DNA of 64,000 nt from Lepus europaeus (GCF_033115175.1 NC_084839.1:38487501-38551500), one strand, 5' to 3'. Positions 22,321 through 32,714 are shown, counted from the first letter of the stretch. Translations and numbers: made by a program. Notes: generated by a model not told the origin, from the letters alone.

Positions 22321-22624
22321 CGGGGTCAGCATTGTGGTGTAGTGGGTTAAGCCACACATATAGGCACTGGTTCAAGTCTTAGCTGCTCAACTTCAGATCT
22401 GGTTCCCTGCTAATGCACCTGGGAAAGCAGCAGAGGATGGCCGAAGTGCTTGGGTCCCTGCACCTACTTGGGAGACCCAGAAGAAGCTCCTCACTCATGG
22501 CTTTGGCCTGGCCCAGCCCTGGCCATTGTAGTCATTTAGTGGGTGAACCAGCAAATAGAAGATTTCTTTTTCTTTTTCTCTCTCTGTGTGTTTGTAACTC
22601 TTGCCTTTCGAATAAACAAACATT
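22321..22624 (+). mobile_element. CSINE type A with target-site duplication
   Basis: 'ttttaaaaggtgatc' lies on both sides (about 22305 and 22624). Head 'cggggtcagcattgtggtgtag'; tail 'gcctttcgaataaacaaac'. Confidence 0.93.
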
Positions 22625-22799
22625 TTTAAAAGGTGATCCTGAACATGTTTTGAAATGTTGTTCAACAATAGCAAAGCCTATCAAGGAAAAGCCTTCCTGC
22701 TTCTCAGTCTGACGCAGATGGCCAGCTGTCCCCTCGCCAGCGACTGTGGTGATGCACACATACACCACCCTCCATACCCCGTCCCCTCCTTGCCTTCCC

Positions 22800-23710
22800 A
22801 CTTACTGTGCATCTTAGGGATTGTTCCCTTGCATGTACACAGATTGTTCTTCCTGCTCTTATCAGCTTGATGGATGAACCATAATCCCTTCCTGATGAAC
22901 ATTTAGCCTACTCCCAGCCTTTGGCTATCATAAACATGCTGCAATAAATATGTCTGTATATTCCCCTCTGTATATGTGTTAGAAGAACGATGGCATTTCT
23001 AGGTCAAAGCAAATGCAAATGTAATTTTTGCTATGCATTGCCAAACTGCCCTCCAAAATGGTTGCTCCCACTCACACTTCCACCAACAGTGTATGACAGT
23101 GCTGGTTTCCTCCTTGCTCCTACCAGCCATCCAACAGATGCTTTGATCCTTGCCAATATGAATTATAAAGAATGATGGTTTGGATGCAATTCGAAATTGA
23201 ATTTCTTTCAGAACAGGTGACACTGAACTTGAGGTGTTTGAGAGGACAAACTGGTCCCTCGCTGCCTGGGTGAGATCCCAACCCACTCACGTATCCCTCT
23301 GGGTAATTAACTTAACTTCTGTTTGTGTTCCTCCTGGGTAAAATGGTATCATAACTTTAATAGCAACATTCCTCCTGCAGCTACTGTGAAAATTAAATGT
23401 AGACACAAAGACAAAACTCTATGTGTTCATTGTCACTATTATCTTTCCATAGGTTTAGTGACCATTTTGACATGTTTTCCCGTGAACTCTCCATACAAGT
23501 CATTTGCTAATTTTTGGACTATATGCTACTTTTTCTTTCTGCAATATGAAAATTCTTTATATATTTGAGAAATTAAGCCTCTGTCATTTGTGGAGCAAAT
23601 ATTCCCCCTGCTTTGTCTTTTGACTATATTTAAGGCATTTTTGTCATGGAGGAATTTTTTATTTTTGTGTAGTTAAATATATCCATCTTTCCCCTGGTGA
23701 CTGTTGGACT
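22800..23710 (-). mobile_element. Old L1 3' region
   Basis: On the + strand it shows the antisense L1 3' landmarks in order: 'gatgaacatttagcctactcc', 'ataaacatgctgcaataaat', 'acttccaccaacagtgtatg', 'gatccttgccaatatg', then 'attctttatatatttgagaaattaagcctctgtc'. It is broken by a MIR at 23250-23440. Confidence 0.75.
23250..23440 (+). mobile_element. MIR inside an older L1
   Basis: 'tgggtaattaacttaacttctgtttgtgttcctcctgggtaaaatggtatcataac' and 'ctactgtgaaaattaaatgtag' follow the MIR order. L1 sequence resumes afterwards. Confidence 0.65.
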
Positions 23711-23899
23711 TTAGATTTTGCCCCAGAAACCTCACAGGTTTTGAGGTATGGAGGAACAGAACGCTATTTTCAGTCCCTGTCTTTCCTCCCCGCTCTCCCC
23801 ATCCTGAGAATGAGTCAGAGCTATCTCCTAATAAGGCCTCTGTAGTTTTTCCACAGTCAGTCTCTCCCTGCTTCCTTCCGAAGTCCCCTGGTTCAAACA

Positions 23900-24215
23900 A
23901 GGACAGTGCTCCAGCATCTTCAGTGACTCCCCACTGCCTACAGAGCCAACCACAAGCTTCACCTTAGAGGCGTCTCCTGGTGCCAGCTGGTGATTCCCTC
24001 CTGTGCTCCTCACCTCCAGTCCAACTCTCCTTTTCCAGGCTCCCCTAATTAGTCTCCCCCATCTCCTGACTTTCGGCACACGCTCTCATCCACCTGCAAA
24101 GCCTCTGCCCATTGCTCCTCTCCCCATCATCCAAGACTCAGCCCTAACACCCTTTCTCCACGAAGTCCCCACAGTCAGAGGTGACCTCATCTTCCTTTGC
24201 ATCCTCAGGGTGACG
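23900..24215 (+). mobile_element. L2 remnant
   Basis: 'tcagtgactccccactgcctacagagccaa' and the following pyrimidine-rich text resemble the L2 segment 'ccaatggcttcccatctcactcagag'. It is heavily diverged. Confidence 0.45.
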
Positions 24216-24360
24216 TGGTCGTTCTTTGCCTGAGACGTGAGCTGGTTCCGCCTAAATGATGAAGCAGGCTGTCTCCTCTCTGCTGAAGCAAATACTCTAT
24301 GGAAAATGTGAGCTGTGTTTTCATCACCACTGCCTCTGCCATAGCTCCTTACCCTTACGT

Positions 24361-24368
24361 TGACGTCA
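24361..24368. promoter_or_regulatory. Perfect CRE palindrome TGACGTCA
   Basis: It sits in the larger palindrome 'ttgacgtcaa' (24360-24369). CREB/ATF proteins bind this word. There is no CpG island around it, so its activity is unknown. Confidence 0.35.
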
Positions 24369-24577
24369 ACTGCAGACACAGGTAGCCAAACCGATGGGGA
24401 GGGGGATTATGGGGGAGTTACTGGTCTCTTGTTAACCAGCCCACCTAGGCAGGCAGCTGAGCTGGAGGCTGCAGGATCCACCCGCCCAATGGGTCTCTCC
24501 TGCTGGGTCAGATGGGAGCATAGGGGTTTTAGTTACCTTTCTTCCAGCTTCAAATGAAAGAACATCCAATCCTTAAA

Positions 24578-24596
24578 TTAAAAAAAAAAAAAAAAG
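24578..24596 (+). repeat. A-rich run (A17)
   Basis: Follows 'ccttaaatt'. It is not joined to any recognised SINE or L1 body and could be an orphan poly(A) tail. Confidence 0.8.
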
Positions 24597-24693
24597 GACT
24601 TGGGTGGATTCAGGAACTCCCACGCTGTCACCAGGAACTGGTCTGTCTCTCCAGCCCTCAGCCTCACTGTCAGACCAGCTCTCCCTTGGAGGC

Positions 24694-24722
24694 AAGATGG
24701 CGGCAATGGCTCTGATGATTGG
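24694..24722 (+). promoter_or_regulatory. YY1 consensus plus inverted CCAAT
   Basis: AAGATGGCGGC (24694-24704) is a perfect YY1 word, and ATTGG (24718-24722) is an inverted CCAAT box 14 bp downstream. This pairing is typical of TSS-proximal DNA. The surroundings are not CpG-rich. Confidence 0.3.
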
Positions 24723-25255
24723 TTGTATTCCCACTCTATCCTCCATTCAGGTCCAGAGGGAAAGAACATCCACCTCTCCTGGAAGTCCAGCAAAGGCCCA
24801 GCTGCCTTTCACTGCCTCCTGCTTAGTTAGCTGTCCATCCCTGAGCCAATGACCATGACCATGAGAATGCATCCCTCTGATGGGTCAGGCTGAAGCCAAG
24901 GGTTGAGTGGATTTCACCAGCACATGGGCACAGCATGCAACCTGGAGTAGTTCTACAGGAGGCTAATGTCCTGCCACCACAAACAGCATGAGCAGATGCT
25001 GTTGACCAACACGCCAAGTATCTACCTCACGGAATGCAAGCGTTCCCATCCTCCTGGAAGAGGGGGATGGGCCTGAAGCCCCAACCCTGAACTATTTCTC
25101 TCCTTCCTGCCACTCTCCCCTACCCTGGAGGGAATGGTTCTAGCTTCCAAACACAACATGGTCCCCCAAGGTTTGTGGCTTAGCCGCAGGACCAGTGCGA
25201 ACAGATCCTAACCAAACCCCAGACCAGGCGATGGCTGGTGTGGTCCAGCCAGCTC
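24723..25255. other. Repeat-poor DNA, nothing recognised
   Basis: Only short frames are open and no element was recognised. Confidence 0.5.
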
Positions 25256-25690
25256 CAAGTTATTAGAACCAGGAGTCCCAGTCCCAAGAGTTGCAGGATT
25301 GTTTATCTTTGTTGGGGAAAAACTGTAGCCAGAGCCATAAATCACTGCCCAGCTGGATGGCTTCGCTGAAATGTTTGTTTAAACAATGAAATCTCCTGAC
25401 GGACTGAAAATATAGGATGGATCACTCTGTCCTTCTCAGGCCCAGTCTCGAAGGCTGGAGCCCCGGGCCTGCGAGAGGAACTCAAGATCAGCTCCCCACC
25501 CCCCGCTCCCCATCCCTCCCACCCCCAATATCAGCCCTAAAGAATGAAGCCACAGCATAGCTAATCCGAAACAGCAGATAATGCAAAAGCCATGTCTATC
25601 AATCTTTGAAATGCAATCTCTGGAGTGGTTTGCATTGGACGTGCCTTCTTAATGGAAGTAGCATTTCTTGGCTAATGTGAACAAAGAGGC
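25256..25690. promoter_or_regulatory. Candidate conserved non-coding block
   Basis: Repeat-free, with AT-rich factor-like words: 'tgtttatctttgttgg' (forkhead-like), 'ccataaatca', 'tgtttgtttaaacaatg' (forkhead palindrome), 'tatcaatctttgaaatgcaat'. The last also holds a TCF-like CTTTGAA. It is interrupted by a C-rich stretch at 25493-25528. Conservation is not shown. Confidence 0.25.
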
Positions 25691-25769
25691 TGCTTAAGGG
25701 GTGGCCTCTGCAGGAAAGCTGCACGGAGCGCCACGAGGAGACCTGGCTCTGCCTTGGCCTGCCGCGGGT

Positions 25770-25866
25770 TGCGGGCAAATGACTTCCACTCTTTGGCCCT
25801 TGGTTTCCTCACTTGTTACAGGAGGGAGTCAGACCTGGTCTGTCTTTTCCTCCAGCTCTTTAAAAA
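25770..25866 (+). mobile_element. MIR-type 3' fragment
   Basis: 'gcgggcaaatgacttccactctttggcccttggtttcctcacttgttacaggagggagtcagacc' follows the MIR order 'gggcaagtcacttaacc', 'ctcagtttcctcatctgtaaaatg'. Confidence 0.6.
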
Positions 25867-25867
25867 T

Positions 25868-26203
25868 TGTATTGATTGATTGATTGATTGATTGATTTGA
25901 AAGGCAGAGCGGCAAAAAGAAGAAGAGACAAAGAGAGAGACATCTTCCATCTGCTAGTTCACTTCCCAAATGGACGCAACAGCCAGGGCTGGGCCAGGCT
26001 AAATATCAGGAGCCAGGAACTCCATCCAGGTCTCACATATGGGTGGCAGGGGCCCCAAGGACTTGGCCGTCTTCTGCTGCCTTCCCAGGTACATTAGCAG
26101 GAAGCTGGATCGGAAGTGGAGCAGTTGGGATGCAAACTGACACTCCGATAGGGGATGCCAGTGTCACAAGTAGAGGCTTGACTACTGCAACACAAGGCCA
26201 GCC
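25868..26203 (-). mobile_element. CSINE type A with (TTGA)n tail
   Basis: The tail has become a tandem 4-mer ('attgattgattgattg', about 25870-25897). Head side 'ctactgcaacacaaggccagcc'. Confidence 0.9.
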
Positions 26204-27085
26204 TTCTTCCCCCTTTTGCCCGCTGGTTTTGCATTCCCCAGAGAAGAGACTAGATAACCGGCAGGGGGCAGGGAAAAGAGAAAGAAAGAGGACTTGGGGA
26301 CGGAGGTTGAACCAGATTTCCTAAGGAATCTTCCAGCCCTGGAGTGCTCTTGTCCAAGTGCTCTGGTACTTAGAGAAGCAGACAAGGGGAGCTGCTAGGG
26401 ACCCAGTTGGCAGGACCACCATCGGGAGCCTGGTGCATTCTGAAAAGGAGGTAAAAGCGCCATCACTGTCGCCAGGATGGGGGGACACACACGACCTACC
26501 TTCTGGGAGCCTGGGGGCTGGTGGGACTCAGAGGGCAGAGAGTGTCCAGCGGTGAACAGCCTCCTTCTCAGCCTCTCCTAAAAGGAAAAAGGCCGCAGAG
26601 GCTTGAGCCTTTCCAGTCCTGGAGCTGTAACCCTGGCTCTCCAGTGGGCGCCATGCAGTGGCTGGGTATGTGATGTGGAGGACACAGTGGTCTAGTCATT
26701 GGTTTGCCAGCTATGATCAAGTACCAACTACCTGTCAGGTACAAGTTACACCTGGAGCTCTCTGAGTCTGCGATGATGCCGATGGGGTGAGCTGTACGAT
26801 TTGGGAGAGGATTCAGAGATGCTGATGTGAGGGAGCAAGGGTGCAAGAGCGTTTGCAGCTGAGATCTGAGGCCTGTGATGGGGTTTCATGTTGGGGATGT
26901 TATGGGATGTTTGTGGGGCCCATGAGCTATAAGATGGGAACAGAATGGCGTGCAGGATGGAAGGTATAACACGGTATGTTATGTCAGGATATGTGGTCAT
27001 TCCTGAAAGTCTTCCTATTTGTATGGCTTCTTATACCTAGTGTTGGTCGTCTGTGACACTCAGCCCAATTGGAATGAATCCACCA
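26204..27085. other. Repeat-poor DNA, no gene recognised
   Basis: The segment at about 26860-27000 is rich in 'gggatg' and 'gggg' words but is not a tandem repeat. No element was recognised. Confidence 0.45.
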
Positions 27086-27089
27086 CTCT

Positions 27090-27215
27090 CTGTATGTTCA
27101 AAGTCTTCCTCCCTTACTGAGCTGTGAGAGCCTTGGGGGCAAGAGCCTTGTAGGGCTCCCTCCCTCTACCCCACTTCGACACACAGCCCAGGACTCTCAA
27201 TAAACATAGATGGAA
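27090..27215 (+). mobile_element. L2 3'-end fragment
   Basis: 'ctgagctgtgagagccttgggggcaagagcc' and 'cagcccaggactctcaataaacatagatgg' follow the L2 3' order 'gagctccatgagggcaggg', 'gcacatagtaggcgctcaataaat'. Confidence 0.65.
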
Positions 27216-27377
27216 CAAATGGAAGGAGCCAGCACCTCTAAATAGCTCAGCTCCATGCCAGGGTGTGCAAGTCCCTCCCCAAATCCAGACCCAAGTGTGG
27301 CCAGGCCTTGTCTCATCCTTGGGATAAGTAACACTTGTGACCCAGGCGATGACTTGGGCTCTGTTTGAAGGGAGGTG

Positions 27378-27391
27378 TTGCCACCTGGTGG
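27378..27391 (-). promoter_or_regulatory. CTCF-like site (13/14 match)
   Basis: The + strand reads 'ttgccacctggtgg', the reverse complement of CCASYAGRKGGCRS with one mismatch at the last position. The motif therefore points to the minus strand. Confidence 0.45.
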
Positions 27392-27399
27392 CCAAATAG

Positions 27400-28059
27400 G
27401 AGAAATACACTGAGGGGAGACCACTTGCTAAGGGGCTGGTGGCCATCCACCACCCCTCAGCCTGAAGCTCAGCCCCCAGCCACACCAAAATCCATCAGCT
27501 TCACCTTTCCCCACAGCCTACGCAGGGGAGCAGGAGGAAGATGGAAAATGGAGGCTCTGTGGAACTGCCCATCCCTCAGTCCCTTTGGCCTCACTGGGTC
27601 CCTGCTCCTCACAGGCACTCAGCCCTGCCTGCCTGAGCCTGGGCTCAACACCCTTTCTCTTTGGCCTTGAGCCTTTCTTCCTGGGAAGCCACTGGCCCAG
27701 TGGGGTGAGGAGGCCTCGACAAACGAAGCTTTGCAGCAGCTGCCTCCGTGTGAGAAATCCTTCATCGGAGGTCTCGCTCAGGGTTTTGACTGCAGTATGG
27801 ACCAAACCAGGATGGGGAGAATTTTATCAGGACTCACACATCACAGGTGCAGCCAAGGTTCTGCCGCACTTTTGTGAAACTGGCTTGACCCACCCAGGAC
27901 AGTGGGTGTGCTGCGGGGACATTTGGGAGGCAAGTCTCACATTAGATGAGGGCCTTCCTCAGCAGCGACCCTCTGCCTCCTCTTCCTCTCCTCTGTCCTC
28001 CCTCAAAACCAAACATCTCTTAGCTCACATGACAGCTGGCCCCAGACTTGTCACTGTTT
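27400..28059. other. Repeat-poor DNA, no gene recognised
   Basis: A 232-codon plus frame (27585-28283) runs into the next CSINE and has no recognisable domain. The CSINE-derived part argues against it being a coding exon. Confidence 0.4.
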
Positions 28060-28365
28060 TTGGAAAATCAAAGAGACAGGGAGAGGAAGACAGCGACCAA
28101 CAGAGAGAGAGAGAGAGATGCAGTGAGAAATCCCATTCACTGGTTCACTCTCCAAATGCCCACGAGAGCCAGAGGCAGACAAGGCTGAAGCCAGGAGCCT
28201 GGAACTCAGTCTGCATCTCCCATGTGGTGACAAGGAACCAAGTACTTGAGCCACCACCTGCTGCCTCCCAGAGTGTGCATTAGTAGGGAACCAGAATCAG
28301 AAGGTAGCCAGGACTTGTGCATAGGCGCTCCGATATACAATGGGAGTATCGCCAAACACCTGTCC
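28060..28365 (-). mobile_element. CSINE type B, diverged
   Basis: GA-rich tail side (28101-28120), 'ccattcactggttcactctccaaatgccc', 'ccacctgctgcctcccagagtgtgcattag'. The head is poorly preserved. Confidence 0.85.
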
Positions 28366-29409
28366 CCAGGGCCAGAGTTTGTAAAGTCCAACATCCAAAC
28401 CAGAGATGCCTGCAGCATCAAAGGGTTCATTGTTGCACAGTGTGAATCACCGCAGCTGCACGTACTTGTACTCCTGCTTTTTGTGTGGCAACCAGTCTCC
28501 TAGCCACAAGGAAATCAGCAGGGAACACACTTGGCAAAACCCCCGCCCCGTGGCGTTTGCCTTGCATGCAGCATCTTCCCCCGGGGAGCTGAATCCCCCA
28601 GCTTTTCCTCTGGAGCGCCTCGCCCCACGTGCTCTGCCACCAGCAGCCGTGTCCGAATCGTATCCTCCTCACCACCTAGCTGGGCAACACGCGTCTGGGA
28701 TCTAAACAGGAGGATCGCACCTGGAAAGGCCTTGTTCCCAGAAACACAGCTGCTCTGCATGTTGAGTTCATAATAGTGCTTTGTTTCCCCATGTGTCTCT
28801 ATGCCCCAGGAGGCATGTTTGATTTTTCACTACTGTTGTCGAACAGGTGACAGTGGTGGTGCCCCCAAAGCCATCTCACAGGAGCATGCACCTGAGCGCA
28901 AAGCCAGATGAACGGCACTTGCTTTGTCACTCCCCCATCAGACCCCTAAACCGTTCTCTATGGAAGTCCTGAGGCTGTCACAGCCAGGGTCATTCCCCTA
29001 GGGTCCAGGGAGCATCCCTGAGTGTCCATCCCCATGCTGCTTTCACCATGGGGTATCCCATGTGGATGGCAGGGACCCAAGTACTGAGCCATCGCCTGCT
29101 GCCTCCCGCCTCCCAGGCTGTGCAGGACCCTGGGCAGGAGCTCTGGAGTACCTCCTGCCCCCACAGTACTCTGCAGGTGCACACCACAGCCCAGGCCAAT
29201 GCAGGACCAGCACTGCTGTTAGCACTCACTGATGCTGGAAAGGGGCCCCCCAGCATTTACCGCCCTCTTCACTCATTTCCCAAAGGGTAGCCCAGTTTTT
29301 CAGTTTTATCAGAGCCCCTTCTCTTCAATAACTTTAAAACTGATCCCACAGGGCAAAGGCAAAGGGCGTAGAATGGCACACACTGAAGCCACATTCAAAG
29401 CACTTCTCC
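28366..29409. other. Repeat-poor DNA with a small CSINE fragment
   Basis: About 29050-29120 ('ggcagggacccaagtactgagccatcgcctgctgcctccc') is an internal piece of a minus-strand type B CSINE with both ends lost. The GC-richer part at 28540-28720 has several CpGs but is too short for an island. Confidence 0.5.
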
Positions 29410-29663
29410 CAGGGACAGGCATTGTGGGCAGCTGGTTAAGCCAACACCGACATCCTGTATTGGAGCACCAGTTCAAGTCCCAGCTGCTCTGCTTCTGGTT
29501 TAGTTTCCTGCTAATGTGCCTGGGAAGGTGGCAGGTGATGGCTCAAGTACTTGGGTCCTTGTCTTCCATGTGGGAGACCCAGATGGAGTTGCAGGCTCCT
29601 GGATTCAGCCTGACCTAGCCTTGGCTGTTGTGGTCTTTTGGGAGTGAACCAGTGGATGGAAAA

Positions 29664-29721
<58 letters not shown>

Positions 29722-29768
29722 CTCCATCCTGTCCCTTTTAAACAAATAACATAAATCTATAAGAAAAG
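29410..29768 (+). mobile_element. CSINE type B with expanded TC tract
   Basis: Head 'gggacaggcattgtgggcagctgg'; body 'agtttcctgctaatgtgcctggg'; a 52-bp TC run; tail 'aaacaaataacataaatc'. Confidence 0.92.
29668..29719 (+). repeat. (TC)26 microsatellite in CSINE
   Basis: An uninterrupted dinucleotide run, the longest TC tract in the window. Confidence 0.95.
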
Positions 29769-29971
29769 AAGGCTCCCTCCAGAGCAACCCTGAGCTAGAA
29801 GCCTCAAACTGTGACCCTCCCCTACCCCAGGGAAGTGCTCACCACCACCAGACACCACCCAAGGTCCTGCCCCAGTCTCCTCATTCAGTGTGGTGCTGAC
29901 TGCTGGCCCCACAGGCCCCCCCAGAGGCTCATAACATTCCATCCCCGTGTCCCCCATTCCTTAGCACAGCC

Positions 29972-29985
29972 TCTCCAGGGGGCGC
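29972..29985 (+). promoter_or_regulatory. CTCF-like core (12/14 match)
   Basis: 'tctccagggggcgc' keeps the CCAGGGGGCGC core and differs from CCASYAGRKGGCRS at positions 1 and 3. Confidence 0.35.
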
Positions 29986-30146
29986 TTACCACAAATAGGC
30001 TGGATGGCAGAAGGGATTTTAAATAAGCTACATCACAGCAAAAGGAAATGGGTCCATTAATAAAATAACTCCGCCTTGCTGAAACACACATACAACCTTT
30101 CTGCAAACAGAAAGAATCAAACGAATGCACATTTGACGTTGCAAGT

Positions 30147-30405
30147 AAGACACTGCCTGGAACACCCGTGTCCCAGGTCGGCGCCCGAAGAGAGTCCCTT
30201 CTCTGATCGGATTCCAGCTTCCTGCTAATGGACACCCTGGGAGGCAGCAGGTGATGGCTCAAGGACTCGGGTCTCTGTCAACCCATGTGGGAGACCTGTA
30301 TGGAGTTCCTGGCTCTTCAGCTCGGTCTAGCTCTGGCTGTTGCAGACATTTGGGGAGTGAACCAATGAATGGGAGATTCTATCTCTCTCTCTCTCTGAAA
30401 ATTGC
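30147..30405 (+). mobile_element. CSINE type B, head-truncated
   Basis: 'agcttcctgctaatggacaccctgggaggcagcaggtgatggctc' is preserved. The tail ends soon after the TC tract, with no ATAAATAAAT. Confidence 0.85.
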
Positions 30406-31169
30406 ATACAATAACTAAAAGCATAGGTGACTGTCCTGTGGGTGTGCTAAGGGGACGAAGCCAGGGCTGCTGGCAGGGAATGGAGTCTAAGGACTAAAAT
30501 GGAAGGCCAGGAGCCCATGAACAAGCCTGTCAGATCCTGTGCTGGGGCAAGGCCTGGAGCATGCATGGTGTCGTGTGTGCGTGTGTGCGTGTGTGCGCGT
30601 GTGTGTGTGTGTGTGAAACAGGGGTGCAAACCACATTTCTCAGTTCTCCTCTCAGGAATGGGACGTGGTTGGAGTTGGACAGTGTTCTGCGGCCCGGGAC
30701 AGGCTGTGGGCAGGGGCTGGGGGGACAGACCACTGAGGGACCAGCGGATGCTCAAACACAGCGTGGATGTGCTTACAGGGGAGGCCGAGAGAGGGCAGGG
30801 AAGGAGGGGCAGAGGAGGGGGGGGAAGGCCCAGGGCAGGCTCTGGTTGAAGGAGGGGATGATGTCCCCTGGGGACTGGCGCTCCTGGCCAGGCCGCTGGA
30901 GTCAGCACTGTTCCTACCTTCAGAGCGAGAAAACAGGTTCCCCACACAGTTCCCACCTTTTCCTGACCCTGTCCCGTGCCTCTGAGGAGCCGGAAGTCTG
31001 AGGAAGAGCAGGGGTGCTCGCGGGTGGCAAGGAGGCGGCCACACTCCCCCCCCCGCGGCCGCTGACCTGCACCGGGACTTCAACCGCAGCAGCTGGCGGA
31101 AGCCCAGGGCAGGGAGAGAGGTCGGGGGGGTGGTGGGGGAAAGCCTCCGGGAGCCCCGTAAATAAGAGG
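30406..31169. other. GC-rich DNA with GT microsatellite and G-runs
   Basis: Alternating purine-pyrimidine DNA (GT/GC) at 30573-30615 is potentially Z-forming. Dense GGG/GGGG runs at 30778-30842 could form a plus-strand quadruplex. No coding exon was recognised; long frames here are extensions of the minisatellite frames to the right. Confidence 0.5.
30573..30615 (+). repeat. (GT)n with GC interruptions
   Basis: A 43-bp alternating tract with GCGT and GCGCGT variants. Confidence 0.95.
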
Positions 31170-31445
31170 CATCGCCACCTGTCGGGGTGGCATCGCCCCT
31201 GTCGGGGTGGCACCGCCCCTGTCGGGTGGCATCGCCGCCTGTCGGGTGGCACCGCCCCTGTCGGGGTGGCACCGCCGCCTGTCGGGGTGGCACCGCCCCT
31301 GTCGGGGTGGCACCGTCCCTGTCGGGTGGCACCGCCCCTGTCGGGTGGCATCGCCCCTGTTGGGTGGCATCGCCGCCTGTCGGAGTGGCATCGCCCCTGT
31401 CGGGTGGCACCGCCCCTGTTGGGGTGGCACTGCCCCTGTCGGGGT
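31170..31445 (+). repeat. GC-rich minisatellite, about 14 copies of a 19/20-bp unit
   Basis: The unit is close to 'gtcggggtggcaccgcccct', with a 19-bp variant that lacks one G. Other changes are caccgcc/catcgcc, cccc/cgcc and gtc/gtt. Each unit is nearly self-complementary: 'ggggtgg' can pair with 'ccgcccc'. Because 19- and 20-mers are mixed, frames on both strands stay open, giving long spurious ORFs (up to 252 codons on minus). It is flanked by unique DNA, with the copies most uniform in the middle. Confidence 0.95.
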
Positions 31446-31630
31446 CGCTTCCCCGTGGGCCTCTGCAGATGCTCGCCGGTGTTGGAACAGCAATGAGCTG
31501 GCCGCGGAAGGGTCAGCTGGTGTTTTAGGGCACGAGAAGACTCATGAGAGCCTTGGACATCATGCCTTTCAAATAAATGTTTTTAAAAACTCATTTTTTA
31601 AAAAGACATTTTCTGTGGTAACTATGGGGG
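31446..31630. other. Short spacer with SINE-tail-like end
   Basis: 'gcctttcaaataaatgtttttaaa' (about 31564-31588) matches a CSINE 3' end, but no CSINE body precedes it. Confidence 0.5.
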
Positions 31631-31634
31631 TTTT

Positions 31635-31722
31635 CTTTAAATAATTTTATGTGCGTGCAAAAAACGTTTTTGAAATCTATGCACTTTTTTCATAATTCAC
31701 ATCTTCCAGGTTTTTGAAGACC
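31635..31722 (-). mobile_element. MITE-like element end, same family as at 50.7 kb
   Basis: 'tgcacttttttcataattcac' followed by 'ggtttttgaagacccc' matches the inverted-repeat end seen at 50745 and 52200. Only one end is clear. Confidence 0.45.
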
Positions 31723-32043
31723 CCAGTGTGTCAACCTTTGTGTTCTGAAATATCCAGCTATCAAGCCAGATTCTCCAGGAAACCAAATCGCTTGTCAGCA
31801 AAGAGATCTGAGAGACACCTTGATGTTTCAAAGGAAAAATATTTGTTAAATGGCTCGAGTTTCATCTTTCAGGACCTCCTTTTTCAACTTCACGTCCCCT
31901 ATAATTATAATGCTGCACGTACTGCCTTCCAGAAGTATGCTAAACTGAAACAACATGTTGGGAAGAAGGCACCCAGAGCTCGCTTTCGAGAAAAGTATTG
32001 TTTAGAGGAACAAAATTATAAGCTTACCTCAGCGTGGTGTTAG
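31714..32043 (+). other. Unidentified 109-codon open frame in unique DNA
   Basis: The frame opens at an ATG-like context after the MITE end and ends at 'tggtgttag'. The product would be Lys/Arg-rich in its C-terminal half, with no signal peptide or membrane helix and no domain I recognise. It lies in non-repetitive DNA between a MITE end and a CSINE. It could be a fragment of a processed pseudogene, a decayed transposon or a chance frame. No splice sites of quality bound it. Confidence 0.25.
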
Positions 32044-32111
32044 AGCCATGTGAAAAGTAAGTCTTGCAAATGGAAAGGCTCAAGTCACATGCTGCTTTGA
32101 AAGGTGGCCAC

Positions 32112-32443
32112 AGGGCCTGGCGCTGTGGCATAGTGGGCTAAGCCTCCACCTGCAGTGCTGGCATTCCATGTGGGTGACCGTTCGTGTCCCGGCTGCTCCT
32201 CTTCTGATCCAGCTCTCTGCTATGGCCTGGGAAAGCAGTGAAAGATGGCCCAAGTGTTTGGGCCCCTGCACCCACGTGGGAGACCCAGATGAAGCTCCTG
32301 GCTCCTGGCTTTGCCCTGGCCCAGCCCTGGTTGTTGCAGCCATCTGGGGAGTGAACCAGCAGATGGAAGACCTCTCTGTCTTGCCTCTCCTTCGCTCTCT
32401 GTAACTCTGCCTTTCAAATAAATCTTAAAAAAAAAAAAAAAAG
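32112..32443 (+). mobile_element. CSINE type A, full length
   Basis: Head 'cagggcctggcgctgtggcatag'; tail 'gcctttcaaataaatctt' plus A16. Confidence 0.94.
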
Positions 32444-32671
32444 ACTCAAACTGAAACACAAAGGAAAATGACAGAAATAGAAAATGTTTTTAAAGAATAT
32501 AGTATTCAAGAGCCATGGGACAGCATCGAATACCATGGTATACTTGCCACTGGAATTCCCAAGGAGAAGAAATGAGACCTATTTGAAGAGGTAATGGCTG
32601 AGCATGTTCTAAACAATAGAAGCTATCAGATCACGGGTCCAACAATAACAGAGAATCCTAAGTAAAATGTA

Positions 32672-32714
32672 AAGAAGAAGAGGAAGAGGAAGGAGGAGGA
32701 GGAGGAGGTGGAGG
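32672..32714 (+). repeat. (GAA/GGA)n purine tract
   Basis: Imperfect GAA grading into GGA units, all purine on the + strand, directly before the CSINE head. Confidence 0.9.

Noticed and set aside
27585..28283. 232-codon plus frame
   Set aside because: The C-terminal third is antisense CSINE sequence and the rest has no recognisable domain.
30652..31410. 252-codon minus frame and several plus frames over the minisatellite
   Set aside because: They are translations of a 19/20-bp tandem repeat whose mixed phase avoids stops. There is no start context, no non-repeat domain and no splice limits.
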